A stretch of DNA of 43,652 bases. Source: Panacagrimonas sp041635265 (lineage in GTDB: Bacteria; Pseudomonadota; Gammaproteobacteria; Nevskiales; Nevskiaceae). The position numbers were made by a program, and so were the translations under genes. Shown here in pieces: positions 17,740 through 26,114 of the stretch. The DNA lies in contig JBFJJV010000008.1 of NCBI GenBank assembly GCA_041635265.1, positions 1 through 43,652 on the forward strand, given 5' to 3'. Below the pieces are notes generated by a model. It did not search any database. It had not been told where the DNA came from and was given only the letters and a program-made list of their open reading frames with translations. Position 1 is the stretch's first letter, and each line of letters begins with the position of its first letter.

Positions 17740-18719
17740 GCACGCTCAAAACCGGCGCGCCGAAAACGGCCGAAGGGCGTTTCCGCAATAATTATCGCAA
17801 TGATCCCCACGGCGGCACTTCCTTGCTCGCTTTTCTGCGCGACATGAGAACCAAGCCCTGGCAAAAGCCGGTGTTTCAGCGCGCTGAGAATGATCCCGTC
17901 TGGCTGACGGCCAACCGAAAGGAAATCAGCATCACCTGGATTGGCCATGCCAGCTTTCTAATTCAGGCTGCCGGCTTGAATATTCTGACTGACCCTGTCC
18001 TTTCGAAACGCAGTTCGCCAGTTCAATGGGCGGGTCCAGCGCGGATTGCCCCGCTCGGCTTGGAATTTGATGAACTGCCCCCCGTCGATGTCGTGCTAAT
18101 TTCCCACAATCACTACGATCATCTTGATGCCAATACCGTACGCAAACTGGTGCGGCGCGACGCACCGGAATTTATTGTGCCATTGGGTCTGGCCGATTGG
18201 TTCCGCCAGCGCGGCATAAATGAGGTCCGCGAGCTCGACTGGTGGCAGTCCGATCATGTTTTTGACGCGCTGACCGTGTACGCGGTGCCTGCACAGCACT
18301 TTTCCGGGCGCACCGCGAGCGATCGAAACCGCTCCCTCTGGTGCGGTTTTGTATTCGAAGCCGCAGGCCAGCGGTTTTATTTCGCGGGTGATACCGGCTA
18401 TGGCCCTGACTTTGAGGAGATTGGCCGCCGCTTCTCACCGATCGATGTCTCGCTTATTCCAATCGGCGCCTATCTGCCCCGAGAATTCATGCGCGCGGTG
18501 CACGTCAACCCCGAGGAGGCGGTCAAAATTCACCTTGATGTGGGCAGCAGACGGTCCATCGGCATGCACTGGGGTACTTTCCGTCTGACGCTGGAACCTC
18601 TGGAGGAGCCGCCTCAGAAACTAAAGAGTGCGCTGCTCGCAGCCGGCATTGAACCGCAGAATTTTCTGGTCATGCAGCACGGACAAACGCTGCGAAAAGA
18701 GGGACTAGGGGCCTCCTGA
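17730..18719 (+). CDS. Metallo-beta-lactamase-fold hydrolase (NAPE-PLD/UlaG-like)
   Basis: The 329-residue product contains the metal-binding signature HNHYDH at 126-131, WIGHAS (70-75), FAGDTGYGPDF and a late GMHWGTF. This fits the branch related to N-acyl-phosphatidylethanolamine phospholipase D and UlaG lactonases. The real substrate is unknown; a phosphodiester of a lipid or nucleotide is possible. No signal peptide is seen. The start ATG 17730 lies inside the end of the glycosylase gene, which suggests coupling and perhaps a shared stress role, though only from position. A 200-base spacer follows before the thiolase gene. Confidence 0.92.
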   Translation: MDVSTLKTGAPKTAEGRFRNNYRNDPHGGTSLLAFLRDMRTKPWQKPVFQRAENDPVWLTANRKEISITWIGHASFLIQAAGLNILTDPVLSKRSSPVQWAGPARIAPLGLEFDELPPVDVVLISHNHYDHLDANTVRKLVRRDAPEFIVPLGLADWFRQRGINEVRELDWWQSDHVFDALTVYAVPAQHFSGRTASDRNRSLWCGFVFEAAGQRFYFAGDTGYGPDFEEIGRRFSPIDVSLIPIGAYLPREFMRAVHVNPEEAVKIHLDVGSRRSIGMHWGTFRLTLEPLEEPPQKLKSALLAAGIEPQNFLVMQHGQTLRKEGLGAS

Positions 18720-18919
18720 TCATAGGGACCCAACGGGGCCCAAACCATTCAAGCCCGCCTGCTTTTTCATCAGGGCCGAGTCACGAGACATCCACCCGCC
18801 GGCCCTCGGTGGAAGCGCCTGCGTGCACAAGACCGTCGGGGAGAGGCCAGGCCGACAACGCGGAGTCAGCCCTTTGCGCGATAATTGGCAAACAAACCCT
18901 TTAACTACCTGGAGCTCTT

Positions 18920-20104
18920 GTGTCCGATAACGATATTGTCATTGCCGCGGTTGCCCGCACCCCATTGGGCGGCATGCTGGGTGAACTGAGTGCCTTGAGC
19001 GCTTCGGAACTTGGCGCCGCTGCCATCAAAGCCGCAGTTGAGCGCTCTGGGCTGAAACCCGAAGACGTGCAGGAAGTGATCATGGGCAACTGCCTGCCCG
19101 CAGGTCAGGGTCAGGCCCCTGCCCGTCAAGCCATGCGTGTTGCCGGCCTGCCGGACTCGGCCAATGCCACAACCATCAACAAAATGTGCGGCTCTGGCCT
19201 CAAAGCGGTGATGCTGGCGCACGACCTGATCAAGGCTGGCAGCAACACGGTCATGGTCGCTGGCGGCATGGAGTCGATGAGCAATGCGCCCTACCTTATT
19301 GCGAAGGGCCGCAGTGGCTATCGCTACGGACATGGCGAACTGCTCGATCACATGGCCCTCGACGGCCTCGAAGACGCTTACGAAAAGCGGACTCCGATGG
19401 GTGTGTTTGCCGAACGATGCGTCGAAAAATATTCATTCACACGCGAAGAGCAGGATGCGTTCGCAGTCGAATCGCTCCGTCGCGCGAAGCTGGCGAATGA
19501 AGATGGCAGCTTTGAGTTTGAAATTGCCCCAATCGAGATCGTCGGCAAGCGCGGCAGCGTCACAATCAAGAATGATGAGCAGCCCGCCAAGGGCCGGCCG
19601 GACAAGATTCCTTCTCTGCGTCCCGCATTCAAGAAAGACGGCACCATCACAGCAGCAAACGCCAGCTCCATTTCCGACGGCGCGGCGGCCGTTGTAGTGA
19701 TGAGCGGCGCGGAAGCTGCAAAGCGCGGTCTCAAGCCGCTGGCAAAAATTCTTGGGCACACGACGCATGCACGTTTGCCCTCAGAGTTCACCACAGCGCC
19801 GGTCTATGCCATTCAGGCGCTGCTGGACAAGCTGAGCTGGAAAACCGGCGACGTTGACCTGTGGGAGATCAACGAGGCATTTGCCGCGGTGACCATGGCA
19901 GCAACCCGGGAACACGGACTGGATCCAGTCAAAGTCAATATTCATGGCGGCGCTTGTGCCCTGGGGCACCCCATCGGCGCCAGCGGCGCACGTATTCTCG
20001 CCACGCTGATCGGGGCGCTGAAAAAAACCGGCGGCAAAACCGGCATTGCCACCTTGTGCATCGGCGGCGGCGAAGCCGTGGCCGTGGCCGTGGAAATGAT
20101 CTGA
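18920..20104 (+). CDS. Acetyl-CoA acetyltransferase (thiolase)
   Basis: This enzyme condenses two acetyl-CoA to acetoacetyl-CoA or does the reverse thiolysis. The 394-residue protein has the nucleophile Cys90 (NKMCGSG), INEAFA, His350 in GHPIGASGAR and Cys380 in CIGGG. The C-terminal signature reads CIGGGEAVAVAVE rather than the common CIGGGQG form. The start is GTG 18920, with GGAG six bases upstream. It could be a biosynthetic (phaA-like) or degradative (atoB-like) enzyme; no polyhydroxybutyrate or ketone-body genes are nearby to decide. A membrane protein gene follows after 10 bases and is likely in the same transcript. Confidence 0.95.
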   Translation: MSDNDIVIAAVARTPLGGMLGELSALSASELGAAAIKAAVERSGLKPEDVQEVIMGNCLPAGQGQAPARQAMRVAGLPDSANATTINKMCGSGLKAVMLAHDLIKAGSNTVMVAGGMESMSNAPYLIAKGRSGYRYGHGELLDHMALDGLEDAYEKRTPMGVFAERCVEKYSFTREEQDAFAVESLRRAKLANEDGSFEFEIAPIEIVGKRGSVTIKNDEQPAKGRPDKIPSLRPAFKKDGTITAANASSISDGAAAVVVMSGAEAAKRGLKPLAKILGHTTHARLPSEFTTAPVYAIQALLDKLSWKTGDVDLWEINEAFAAVTMAATREHGLDPVKVNIHGGACALGHPIGASGARILATLIGALKKTGGKTGIATLCIGGGEAVAVAVEMI

Positions 20105-20114
20105 GGTCGATGCC

Positions 20115-20804
20115 ATGAATCCTGCAGCGCGACCGGCCAATCGCCGGTCGTCGCTTCTCGTCCAAACGGGCTTGCTCGCACTGGCCTGCGGACTCCTGCC
20201 CCTGTTCGCGGTCCACCTGAGCTATTTAATTTCCGCGTCGGCGGGCTACGTGCCCTGGTGCGTCCCTTACTGGGAGGGATGCACCTCGATCTCCAAAGCC
20301 GCGCGGCAGGGTCTGGCCAATCAGCTGTTCAAGGGCCTGGTACTGCCGAGCGCCGCTTTCATCCTCGTGTTCTGGGTAGCGGCCGCGAACTACCTGCACG
20401 CAGTTTCTGCGCAGCATGTCAGACGCATCTTCCTGCTGCGTGCGATTGGGATTATTGGCGCCCTGTTTCTGATGCTCTACGCAACCTTTCTCGGCGTCGA
20501 AGGCGAGGTTTATCAGTGGATGCGTCGCTATGGCGTGACAATCTATTTTTCGTTCACCGTGCTCGCCCAAATGCTCATGGCCTCTGTGCTGCCGGCTGGC
20601 TGGCTGCGCAACTCGCTCGGTGCGCTTTGCGCACTGATGCTCATTGCAGGCATTGCGAGTCTGCCGCTGCAGTATTTTCTGCAGGACCGAAAAGCCACGC
20701 TCAACGCCATCGAATGGCTGTACGCCCTGCTTATGACCAGCGGCTTTGCCCTGGTCGGCCTTGAGTGGTTGCGGCTGGGGCTCAGCCGCCAGCCCGAGAA
20801 CTAA
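20115..20804 (+). CDS. Six-helix membrane protein of unknown function
   Basis: The 229-residue protein has about six membrane segments (near 15-37, 73-93, 107-127, 138-160, 166-184, 200-219). A conserved-looking loop after the first helix reads VPYWEGCTSISKAARQG. Topology and this loop recall the Frag1/DRAM/Sfk1-like membrane families, but the similarity is weak and I give no function. ATG 20115 has GAGG eight bases upstream. It lies 10 bases after the thiolase gene. Its stop codon overlaps that of the convergent secA (CTAA at 20801-20804), so the two transcripts must overlap. Confidence 0.8.
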   Translation: MNPAARPANRRSSLLVQTGLLALACGLLPLFAVHLSYLISASAGYVPWCVPYWEGCTSISKAARQGLANQLFKGLVLPSAAFILVFWVAAANYLHAVSAQHVRRIFLLRAIGIIGALFLMLYATFLGVEGEVYQWMRRYGVTIYFSFTVLAQMLMASVLPAGWLRNSLGALCALMLIAGIASLPLQYFLQDRKATLNAIEWLYALLMTSGFALVGLEWLRLGLSRQPEN

Positions 20805-23578
20805 GCCAGCTTTCCGTGGCAGGCCTTGTATTTTTTACCTGAGCCGCAGGGACAGGGATCGTTGCGTCCCACCTTTTTTCCTTCCCTGATGAAGGTGTCG
20901 GGCTTGCTCGGCCGCGGTGACGGCGCTTCACCCGAGGTCAGGCTACGACCCTTGGCCGGCGCTGGCTGGCCTGAGACGGCTGGTACTGCGGGATCGGCTC
21001 CCGCCCCAGCGGCATTCGGCGCATCAGCGTGGCGGAATTCCATCGGCCGCTCCTGCGCACGACGTCTCTGCTCAATGGCCTGCACTTCTTCCTCGGTCTG
21101 AATCTGTACACGGGCCAGAACTGCAGTGACCTCGTGCTTGAAGCGCGCCAGCATGTCATTGAACATGGTGAACGCTTCACGCTTGAACTCCTGCTTGGGA
21201 TCTTTCTGTGCGTATCCGCGCAGATGAATGCCCTGGCGCAGGTAATCCGTCGCCGCCAGATGCTCCTGCCAGAATTTGTCCAGGACCTGGAGTGAAATGG
21301 CCTTCTCGAAATGCTCAAGAACAGAATCGCCCACTGTTGCCTTCTTTCTAGAATACGCTGTACTCAATTCTTCGAGAATCTTTATGCGTAGGCGTTTCTC
21401 ATTCAGGCTGTCATCTTCTTCCAACCATTTGGCAATGGGGAGTTCCAGCCCGAAGTCTTTCTTCAAGGCTTCTTCTAGTCCGCTGACGTCCCAACTGTCT
21501 TCGATGGACTGCGGCGGGATAAAGGCATCGACCACCGCGTCCATCACGTCCTGGCGAATCTCTTCAATCAGGGGCGTAACTTTTTCCGCGCCCATGAGCT
21601 CATCGCGCAGCTCGTAGATGGCTTTGCGCTGATCGTTAGCGACGTTGTCGTATTCGAGCAAATTCTTTCGAATATCGAAGTTGTGCCCTTCCACCTTGCG
21701 CTGTGCATTTTCGATTGCGCGGGTAACCCAGCGATGCTCGATCGCCTCCCCCGGCTCCATCCCAAGACCCTGCAACATGGAACGCATGCGTGGCGGAGTG
21801 AAGATGCGCATGAGATTGTCGTCAAGCGACAGATAGAAGCGGGTCGCGCCCGGGTCACCCTGTCGGCCAGAACGGCCGCGCAGCTGATTATCAATGCGCC
21901 TGGACTCGTGCCGCTCAGAGCCAATCACGAGCAGCCCGCCGGAAGCCAGTACCGCATCGTGACGCTTCTGCCAGTCTGCTTTTACCACTTCGCGCCGGGC
22001 TGCGTCTTCCTCTGGAATCGCGGCCAGTTCTGCTTCCAAGGACCCGCCGAGCACGATGTCAGTACCACGACCGGCCATATTGGTGGCGATGGAAACAGTG
22101 CCCGGACGCCCGGCGTTAGCGACAATTTCGGCCTCACGTTCGTGCTGCTTGGCGTTGAGCACCTCGTGCTGGATATTCGCCTTGGTCAGTTGTGCAGACA
22201 GCAACTCAGATGTTTCGATACTGGCTGTGCCGACCAATACCGGTTGCTGTTTTTTATTGGCCTCGATGATGTCCTTGATGACGGCTTCATATTTTTCTTG
22301 GGCGGAAATGAAGATCTGGTCACCCCGATCATCGCGGATCATCGGTCGATTGGTTGGAATGACCACGACTTCCAGGCCGTAAATACTCTGGAACTCGAAG
22401 GCCTCGGTATCCGCCGTACCCGTCATTCCCGAAAGTTTGTCGTACAGTCTGAAATAGTTCTGGAATGTGATGCTAGCCAGGGTCTGGTTTTCCTGCCTGA
22501 TCTTGACGCCTTCCTTGGCCTCAATGGCCTGGTGCAAGCCGTCCGACCAGCGTCGCCCGGGCATCATGCGTCCGGTGAACTCATCAATGATCACGACTTC
22601 CTGATCGCGCACGATGTATTCCACATCTTTCCGATACAAATGATGCGCCCTGAGCAGGGCGTTGCTGTGGTGCATCAGAATAATATTCGCACCGTCATAG
22701 AGACTTTCGTCATCTGCGAGCAGGCCATTGCTGCGCATCAGGTCTTCGATTTTCTCGTGACCGGCCTCGGACAAATGTACCTGTCGCGTCTTTTCATCTG
22801 CGAAAAAGTCGCCCTCAGCCTCTTCGCCCTTCTGCCGGACCAATTGCTTGATAAAGGCGTTGATTTTGCGGTAGAGCTCTGGATCATCGTCCGTCGGCCC
22901 GCTGATGATCAGCGGTGTGCGCGCTTCATCAATTAGAATGGAGTCAACTTCGTCGATAATGGCGTAGTGCTGTCCGCGTTGAACCTTGTCGTCCAGCGAG
23001 AAGGCCATGTTGTCGCGCAGATAATCGAATCCCAGCTCGTTATTGGTCGCATAGGTGATATCGCAGGCATAGGCTTCACGTTTCTCGGCCTGAGTCTGGC
23101 CGGAGGCGATGACGCCGACGGTGAGCCCCAAAAACCGGAAAATGCTCCCCATCCACTCTGCGTCACGCCGGGCCAGATAGTCGTTGACGGTGACCACGTG
23201 CACACCCTTGCCTTCTAGGGCATTCAGATAGGCGCCCAGCGTGGCCACCAGGGTCTTGCCCTCACCCGTACGCATTTCGGCGATACGCCCTTCATGCAGC
23301 ACGGCGCCACCGATGAGCTGCACATCAAAGTGCCGCATACCCAGGACCCGTTTGCCGGTCTCGCGAACGACGGCGAAAGCTTCGGCCTGAAGTTTCTTGA
23401 GGGACTCACCCGCAGCGAGGCGCTGCCGGAACTGGGCGGTCTGCGCAGCGAGTTCGGGATCGCTCATCGCCGCGTAGCGATCTTCGAGCGATGCAACGGT
23501 TTTGATCATGCCGCGGAATCCACGGACGATGCGTTGATTGCGACTGCCAAACAGGCGAGCCAGCCAATTATTTGCCAT
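20801..23578 (-). CDS. secA: Protein translocase ATPase SecA
   Basis: SecA drives export of unfolded proteins through SecYEG using ATP. The 925-residue protein has the complete motor: Walker A MRTGEGKTL (102-110), DEVD (209-212), the preprotein-binding domain, and the second nucleotide fold with MAGRGTDI and GRSGRQGDPG. The C-terminal zinc motif CPCGSGKKYKACH near 909-921 binds SecB and phospholipid. It is slightly longer than E. coli SecA (901), in the disordered linker before the zinc site. No secM precedes it; instead an M23 peptidase gene lies 128 bases upstream, as in Pseudomonas. The start is ATG 23578. Confidence 0.98.
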   Translation of the reverse strand: MANNWLARLFGSRNQRIVRGFRGMIKTVASLEDRYAAMSDPELAAQTAQFRQRLAAGESLKKLQAEAFAVVRETGKRVLGMRHFDVQLIGGAVLHEGRIAEMRTGEGKTLVATLGAYLNALEGKGVHVVTVNDYLARRDAEWMGSIFRFLGLTVGVIASGQTQAEKREAYACDITYATNNELGFDYLRDNMAFSLDDKVQRGQHYAIIDEVDSILIDEARTPLIISGPTDDDPELYRKINAFIKQLVRQKGEEAEGDFFADEKTRQVHLSEAGHEKIEDLMRSNGLLADDESLYDGANIILMHHSNALLRAHHLYRKDVEYIVRDQEVVIIDEFTGRMMPGRRWSDGLHQAIEAKEGVKIRQENQTLASITFQNYFRLYDKLSGMTGTADTEAFEFQSIYGLEVVVIPTNRPMIRDDRGDQIFISAQEKYEAVIKDIIEANKKQQPVLVGTASIETSELLSAQLTKANIQHEVLNAKQHEREAEIVANAGRPGTVSIATNMAGRGTDIVLGGSLEAELAAIPEEDAARREVVKADWQKRHDAVLASGGLLVIGSERHESRRIDNQLRGRSGRQGDPGATRFYLSLDDNLMRIFTPPRMRSMLQGLGMEPGEAIEHRWVTRAIENAQRKVEGHNFDIRKNLLEYDNVANDQRKAIYELRDELMGAEKVTPLIEEIRQDVMDAVVDAFIPPQSIEDSWDVSGLEEALKKDFGLELPIAKWLEEDDSLNEKRLRIKILEELSTAYSRKKATVGDSVLEHFEKAISLQVLDKFWQEHLAATDYLRQGIHLRGYAQKDPKQEFKREAFTMFNDMLARFKHEVTAVLARVQIQTEEEVQAIEQRRRAQERPMEFRHADAPNAAGAGADPAVPAVSGQPAPAKGRSLTSGEAPSPRPSKPDTFIREGKKVGRNDPCPCGSGKKYKACHGKLA

Positions 23579-23706
23579 GAGAACCTTGAGATAATCGGAA
23601 CCGTCGCAAGAACCGGTCGTTCTGCTGGGATCCGCTGGATTTAGCCGCGCATTATGCCCTCGGGAGGCAGCGCCCGCATTTCAGACCCTGCTCATCGCCA
23701 GTGGTA

Positions 23707-24651
23707 TCAGTGTGCTGCCTGAATGTACTGCGCGGGATTGACGACGTAGCCGTTGAGTTCAACCTCGAAGTGCACATGGGGGCCGGTTGAGCGCCCGCTG
23801 CTACCGACGGTCGCGATTTTCTGCCCATTTTTGACCCGGTCGCCCTCGTTGACCATGGTGCGCCGATTATGGCCGTAGCGCGTCACGTAACCATTGCCAT
23901 GATTGATTTCAACCATCAAGCCATAGCCCGATATGCGTTTAACTTGGGTAACCAGTCCCGCAGCGACAGCGCGGACGGCGGAGCCCGCTGGCGCGGCAAA
24001 ATCAATTCCATTATGCCGGGTGCGACGACCATTGAAGGGGTCAGAACGCCATCCAAAGACGGAAGAAATATAGCCCCCGACCACCGGCCAACCGGACGGC
24101 TTGCTCTGCCGCTGCTGCCTTCCCGCCAATAGAATGTCTTCGAGCACGCGCAGTTGTCGCTCTCGAACTCGCAGCTTTTCTTCGAAAGCGTCTAGGGAGC
24201 CGAGCAGGAGCTGAGCATCATCCGTGGGGACGTCCGCGGGGTCCCCCTCAGGGCCACCGACGCCCGGCTCGGCGCCAAAATCGAACTCAGATGCGTCAAG
24301 ACCGGCGATCTCGCTCATGCGTCCACCGGCTGCATCCAGTCGCAACACATGGGCCTGGAGACTGGCCAGACGGTGCGAGAGCGCGCGGGTCTTGTCGATC
24401 GTCTCACTCTTGGCTTGGGCCAGTTCGGCCTGCTGCTCCGCCACCTGCCGTTTCCACATAGCGCTGAGTCCGCTCGGCACCCCCCTGACCACTGAAGCCT
24501 CGCCCTTGCCCAGATTCCAGCCCACAAGCAGTGCTCCGACGACAATGGCGACGAGTCCGAGCGTCGCTGGCAGCCAGATCAGGATATTCTTGGGGGCGAG
24601 GACGTAGCGCTTGGTGCGCTTTCGGTCGCTGCTAACGACGATAATATCCAT
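23707..24651 (-). CDS. M23 family (LytM-type) membrane-anchored peptidase
   Basis: The 314-residue product has a single membrane helix near residues 23-45, a coiled coil (about 66-107) and an acidic linker. The C-terminal LytM domain (about 190-314) has the zinc-site motifs RHNGIDFAAP and HVHFEVE complete, so it may be an active peptidoglycan endopeptidase rather than an EnvC-like activator. It would act in the periplasm. ATG 24651 lies within CCATGG, which also holds the start of the divergent dciA; a TTG at 24663 is less likely. The gene commonly sits between dciA and secA in Pseudomonas-type genomes. Confidence 0.93.
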   Translation of the reverse strand: MDIIVVSSDRKRTKRYVLAPKNILIWLPATLGLVAIVVGALLVGWNLGKGEASVVRGVPSGLSAMWKRQVAEQQAELAQAKSETIDKTRALSHRLASLQAHVLRLDAAGGRMSEIAGLDASEFDFGAEPGVGGPEGDPADVPTDDAQLLLGSLDAFEEKLRVRERQLRVLEDILLAGRQQRQSKPSGWPVVGGYISSVFGWRSDPFNGRRTRHNGIDFAAPAGSAVRAVAAGLVTQVKRISGYGLMVEINHGNGYVTRYGHNRRTMVNEGDRVKNGQKIATVGSSGRSTGPHVHFEVELNGYVVNPAQYIQAAH

Positions 24652-25012
24652 GGAACGCGGCAACTCCGGTCACAAAAGAAAAAACGCGGAACCCGCGCTG
24701 CTTCATGGTCGGCTGCAGCAGCAGCCTGGAAAACTAGAATCTCTGTTTGAAACGGTTCGTCTGATTTCGACACTCAATGACGCTGTCAGTCATTGGTTGG
24801 GCGACCCAGAGCAGACTTCGGTCCGGGTGGCCAATCTTCGCGATCAAACCCTGGTCATCTTCTCCGACAGCGCCGCCGCAACCGCCACGCTGCGCTATCA
24901 GCGAGACGCCCTGCTCTCTTACCTACAACACCAGCACGGGTATGAGGTCAATCGCCTAGAGATCAAGGTCAAACCCTTGCCACTGGGTCCAAATTCTAGT
25001 CGCGAAGCCTGA
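24650..25012 (+). CDS. dciA: DciA-type replicative helicase loader (DUF721)
   Basis: DciA is the ancestral loader or partner of the DnaB helicase in bacteria that lack DnaC/DnaI. The 120-residue product has a basic, probably disordered N-terminus (HKRKNAEP) and a helix (LFETVRLISTLNDAVSHWLG). A KH-like domain follows (SVRVANLRDQTLVIFSDSAA ... LRYQRDALLSYL ... IKVKP), as in DUF721. Its position between lpxC and the M23/secA genes is the same as for Pseudomonas aeruginosa dciA. The start is uncertain: ATG 24650 overlaps the divergent peptidase start, and upstream TTG/GTG codons (24611, 24614) would extend it into that gene. It is convergent with lpxC, 80 bases apart. Confidence 0.85.
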   Translation: MERGNSGHKRKNAEPALLHGRLQQQPGKLESLFETVRLISTLNDAVSHWLGDPEQTSVRVANLRDQTLVIFSDSAAATATLRYQRDALLSYLQHQHGYEVNRLEIKVKPLPLGPNSSREA

Positions 25013-25092
25013 TCGACGGCAAATCCTACTGAAATTGGGCTGAGACAGGCGGCAAAGATCAGGCTATCGGCCTGTAAAGGGGCCGCAGCGAC

Positions 25093-26010
25093 TCAGGCGC
25101 CAGCGAGCGCTCCGCGAACGTAGGCGATGGGCGCACCGCGCTTTTCGTCCTCAAACGTAATGATTTCAAATGCTTCAGGATCAGCTAGCAAGCTTCTGAG
25201 AAGCTTGTTATTCAGGCCGTGACCCGACTTGTGAGCCGTGTAAGCGCCAATGATGCTGTGCCCTGCTAGGTAGAGGTCCCCCACAGCATCCAGAATCTTG
25301 TGCCGTACCAGCTCATCTTCGTAGCGCAGTCCATCGTGATTGACTATGCGAAATTCATCCAAGGCCACGACATTATCCAGACTCGCGCCCAGACCGAGGT
25401 TATTGGCGCGCAACTGATCGAGTTCGCGCATGAAACCGAATGTGCGCGCACGCGCCACTTCCTGAACATAGGACGTGGAGGAGAAATCGACAACAGCCGA
25501 CTGCCTCCCGGACTTAAAGACAGGGTGCTTGAATTCAACGCTGAAACTCAGCCGGAACCCTTCGAAAGGTTCAAACCGCGCGAATTTGTCGTCCTCCTGC
25601 ACCTGCACTGGCCGGCGTATGCGGATAAATTTCTTGGCCGCGTCCTGCTCGTGAATGCCGGCGGACTGGATCAGAAACACGAACGGGCTGGAGCTTCCGT
25701 CCATGATGGGGGTCTCTGCAGCAGAGAGCTCGACAATGCAGTTATCGATGCCCAGACCTGCCAGGGCCGACATCAGGTGCTCGACCGTTGCGACCTTGAC
25801 CCCATCCTTGACCAAGGTGCTTGACAAGGTGGTTTCGCGGATCAATTCCGCGCTGGCAGGGACTTCCACCGGCGGCGTCAAGTCGACGCGTCGAAAAATT
25901 ATGCCGGTGTCAGGCCCTGCCGGCAGCAGCGACATAAAGACGCGGCTGCCGGAGTGCAGCCCTATCCCTGCCGCGCGGACCGCCTGTTTCAGTGTGCGTT
26001 GTCTGACCAT
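25093..26010 (-). CDS. lpxC: UDP-3-O-acyl-N-acetylglucosamine deacetylase
   Basis: LpxC carries out the first committed step of lipid A synthesis in the cytoplasm. The 305 residues equal the E. coli length. Zinc and catalytic residues are His78 (VEHLMSAL), His237 and Asp241 (HKILDAVGDL) and His264 (HKSGHGLNN). The start is ATG 26010. It is the last gene of the dcw cluster in its usual place after ftsZ, 104 bases apart. A short symmetric element, GAGCT-TAC-AGCTC, lies in that gap. The enzyme implies a lipopolysaccharide outer membrane. Confidence 0.98.
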   Translation of the reverse strand: MVRQRTLKQAVRAAGIGLHSGSRVFMSLLPAGPDTGIIFRRVDLTPPVEVPASAELIRETTLSSTLVKDGVKVATVEHLMSALAGLGIDNCIVELSAAETPIMDGSSSPFVFLIQSAGIHEQDAAKKFIRIRRPVQVQEDDKFARFEPFEGFRLSFSVEFKHPVFKSGRQSAVVDFSSTSYVQEVARARTFGFMRELDQLRANNLGLGASLDNVVALDEFRIVNHDGLRYEDELVRHKILDAVGDLYLAGHSIIGAYTAHKSGHGLNNKLLRSLLADPEAFEIITFEDEKRGAPIAYVRGALAGA

Positions 26011-26114
26011 GCCTTGGATGCGAATTCAGTGTGGGCGGTTCCAACAGTCAGAACCGAGCTTACAGCTCACAATCTTATCATTCGCCTCTACAGGCTGATG
26101 GCCACTTACCTGAT

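Noticed and set aside
21683..22936. A 417-codon open frame antisense to secA
   Set aside because: It lies fully inside the strongly conserved secA gene, has no family resemblance or ribosome binding site, and is explained by GC-rich codon bias.
23579..23706. secM-like regulator upstream of secA
   Set aside because: The gap is 128 bases with no frame carrying a SecM-type arrest sequence. The M23 peptidase gene is the true neighbour.
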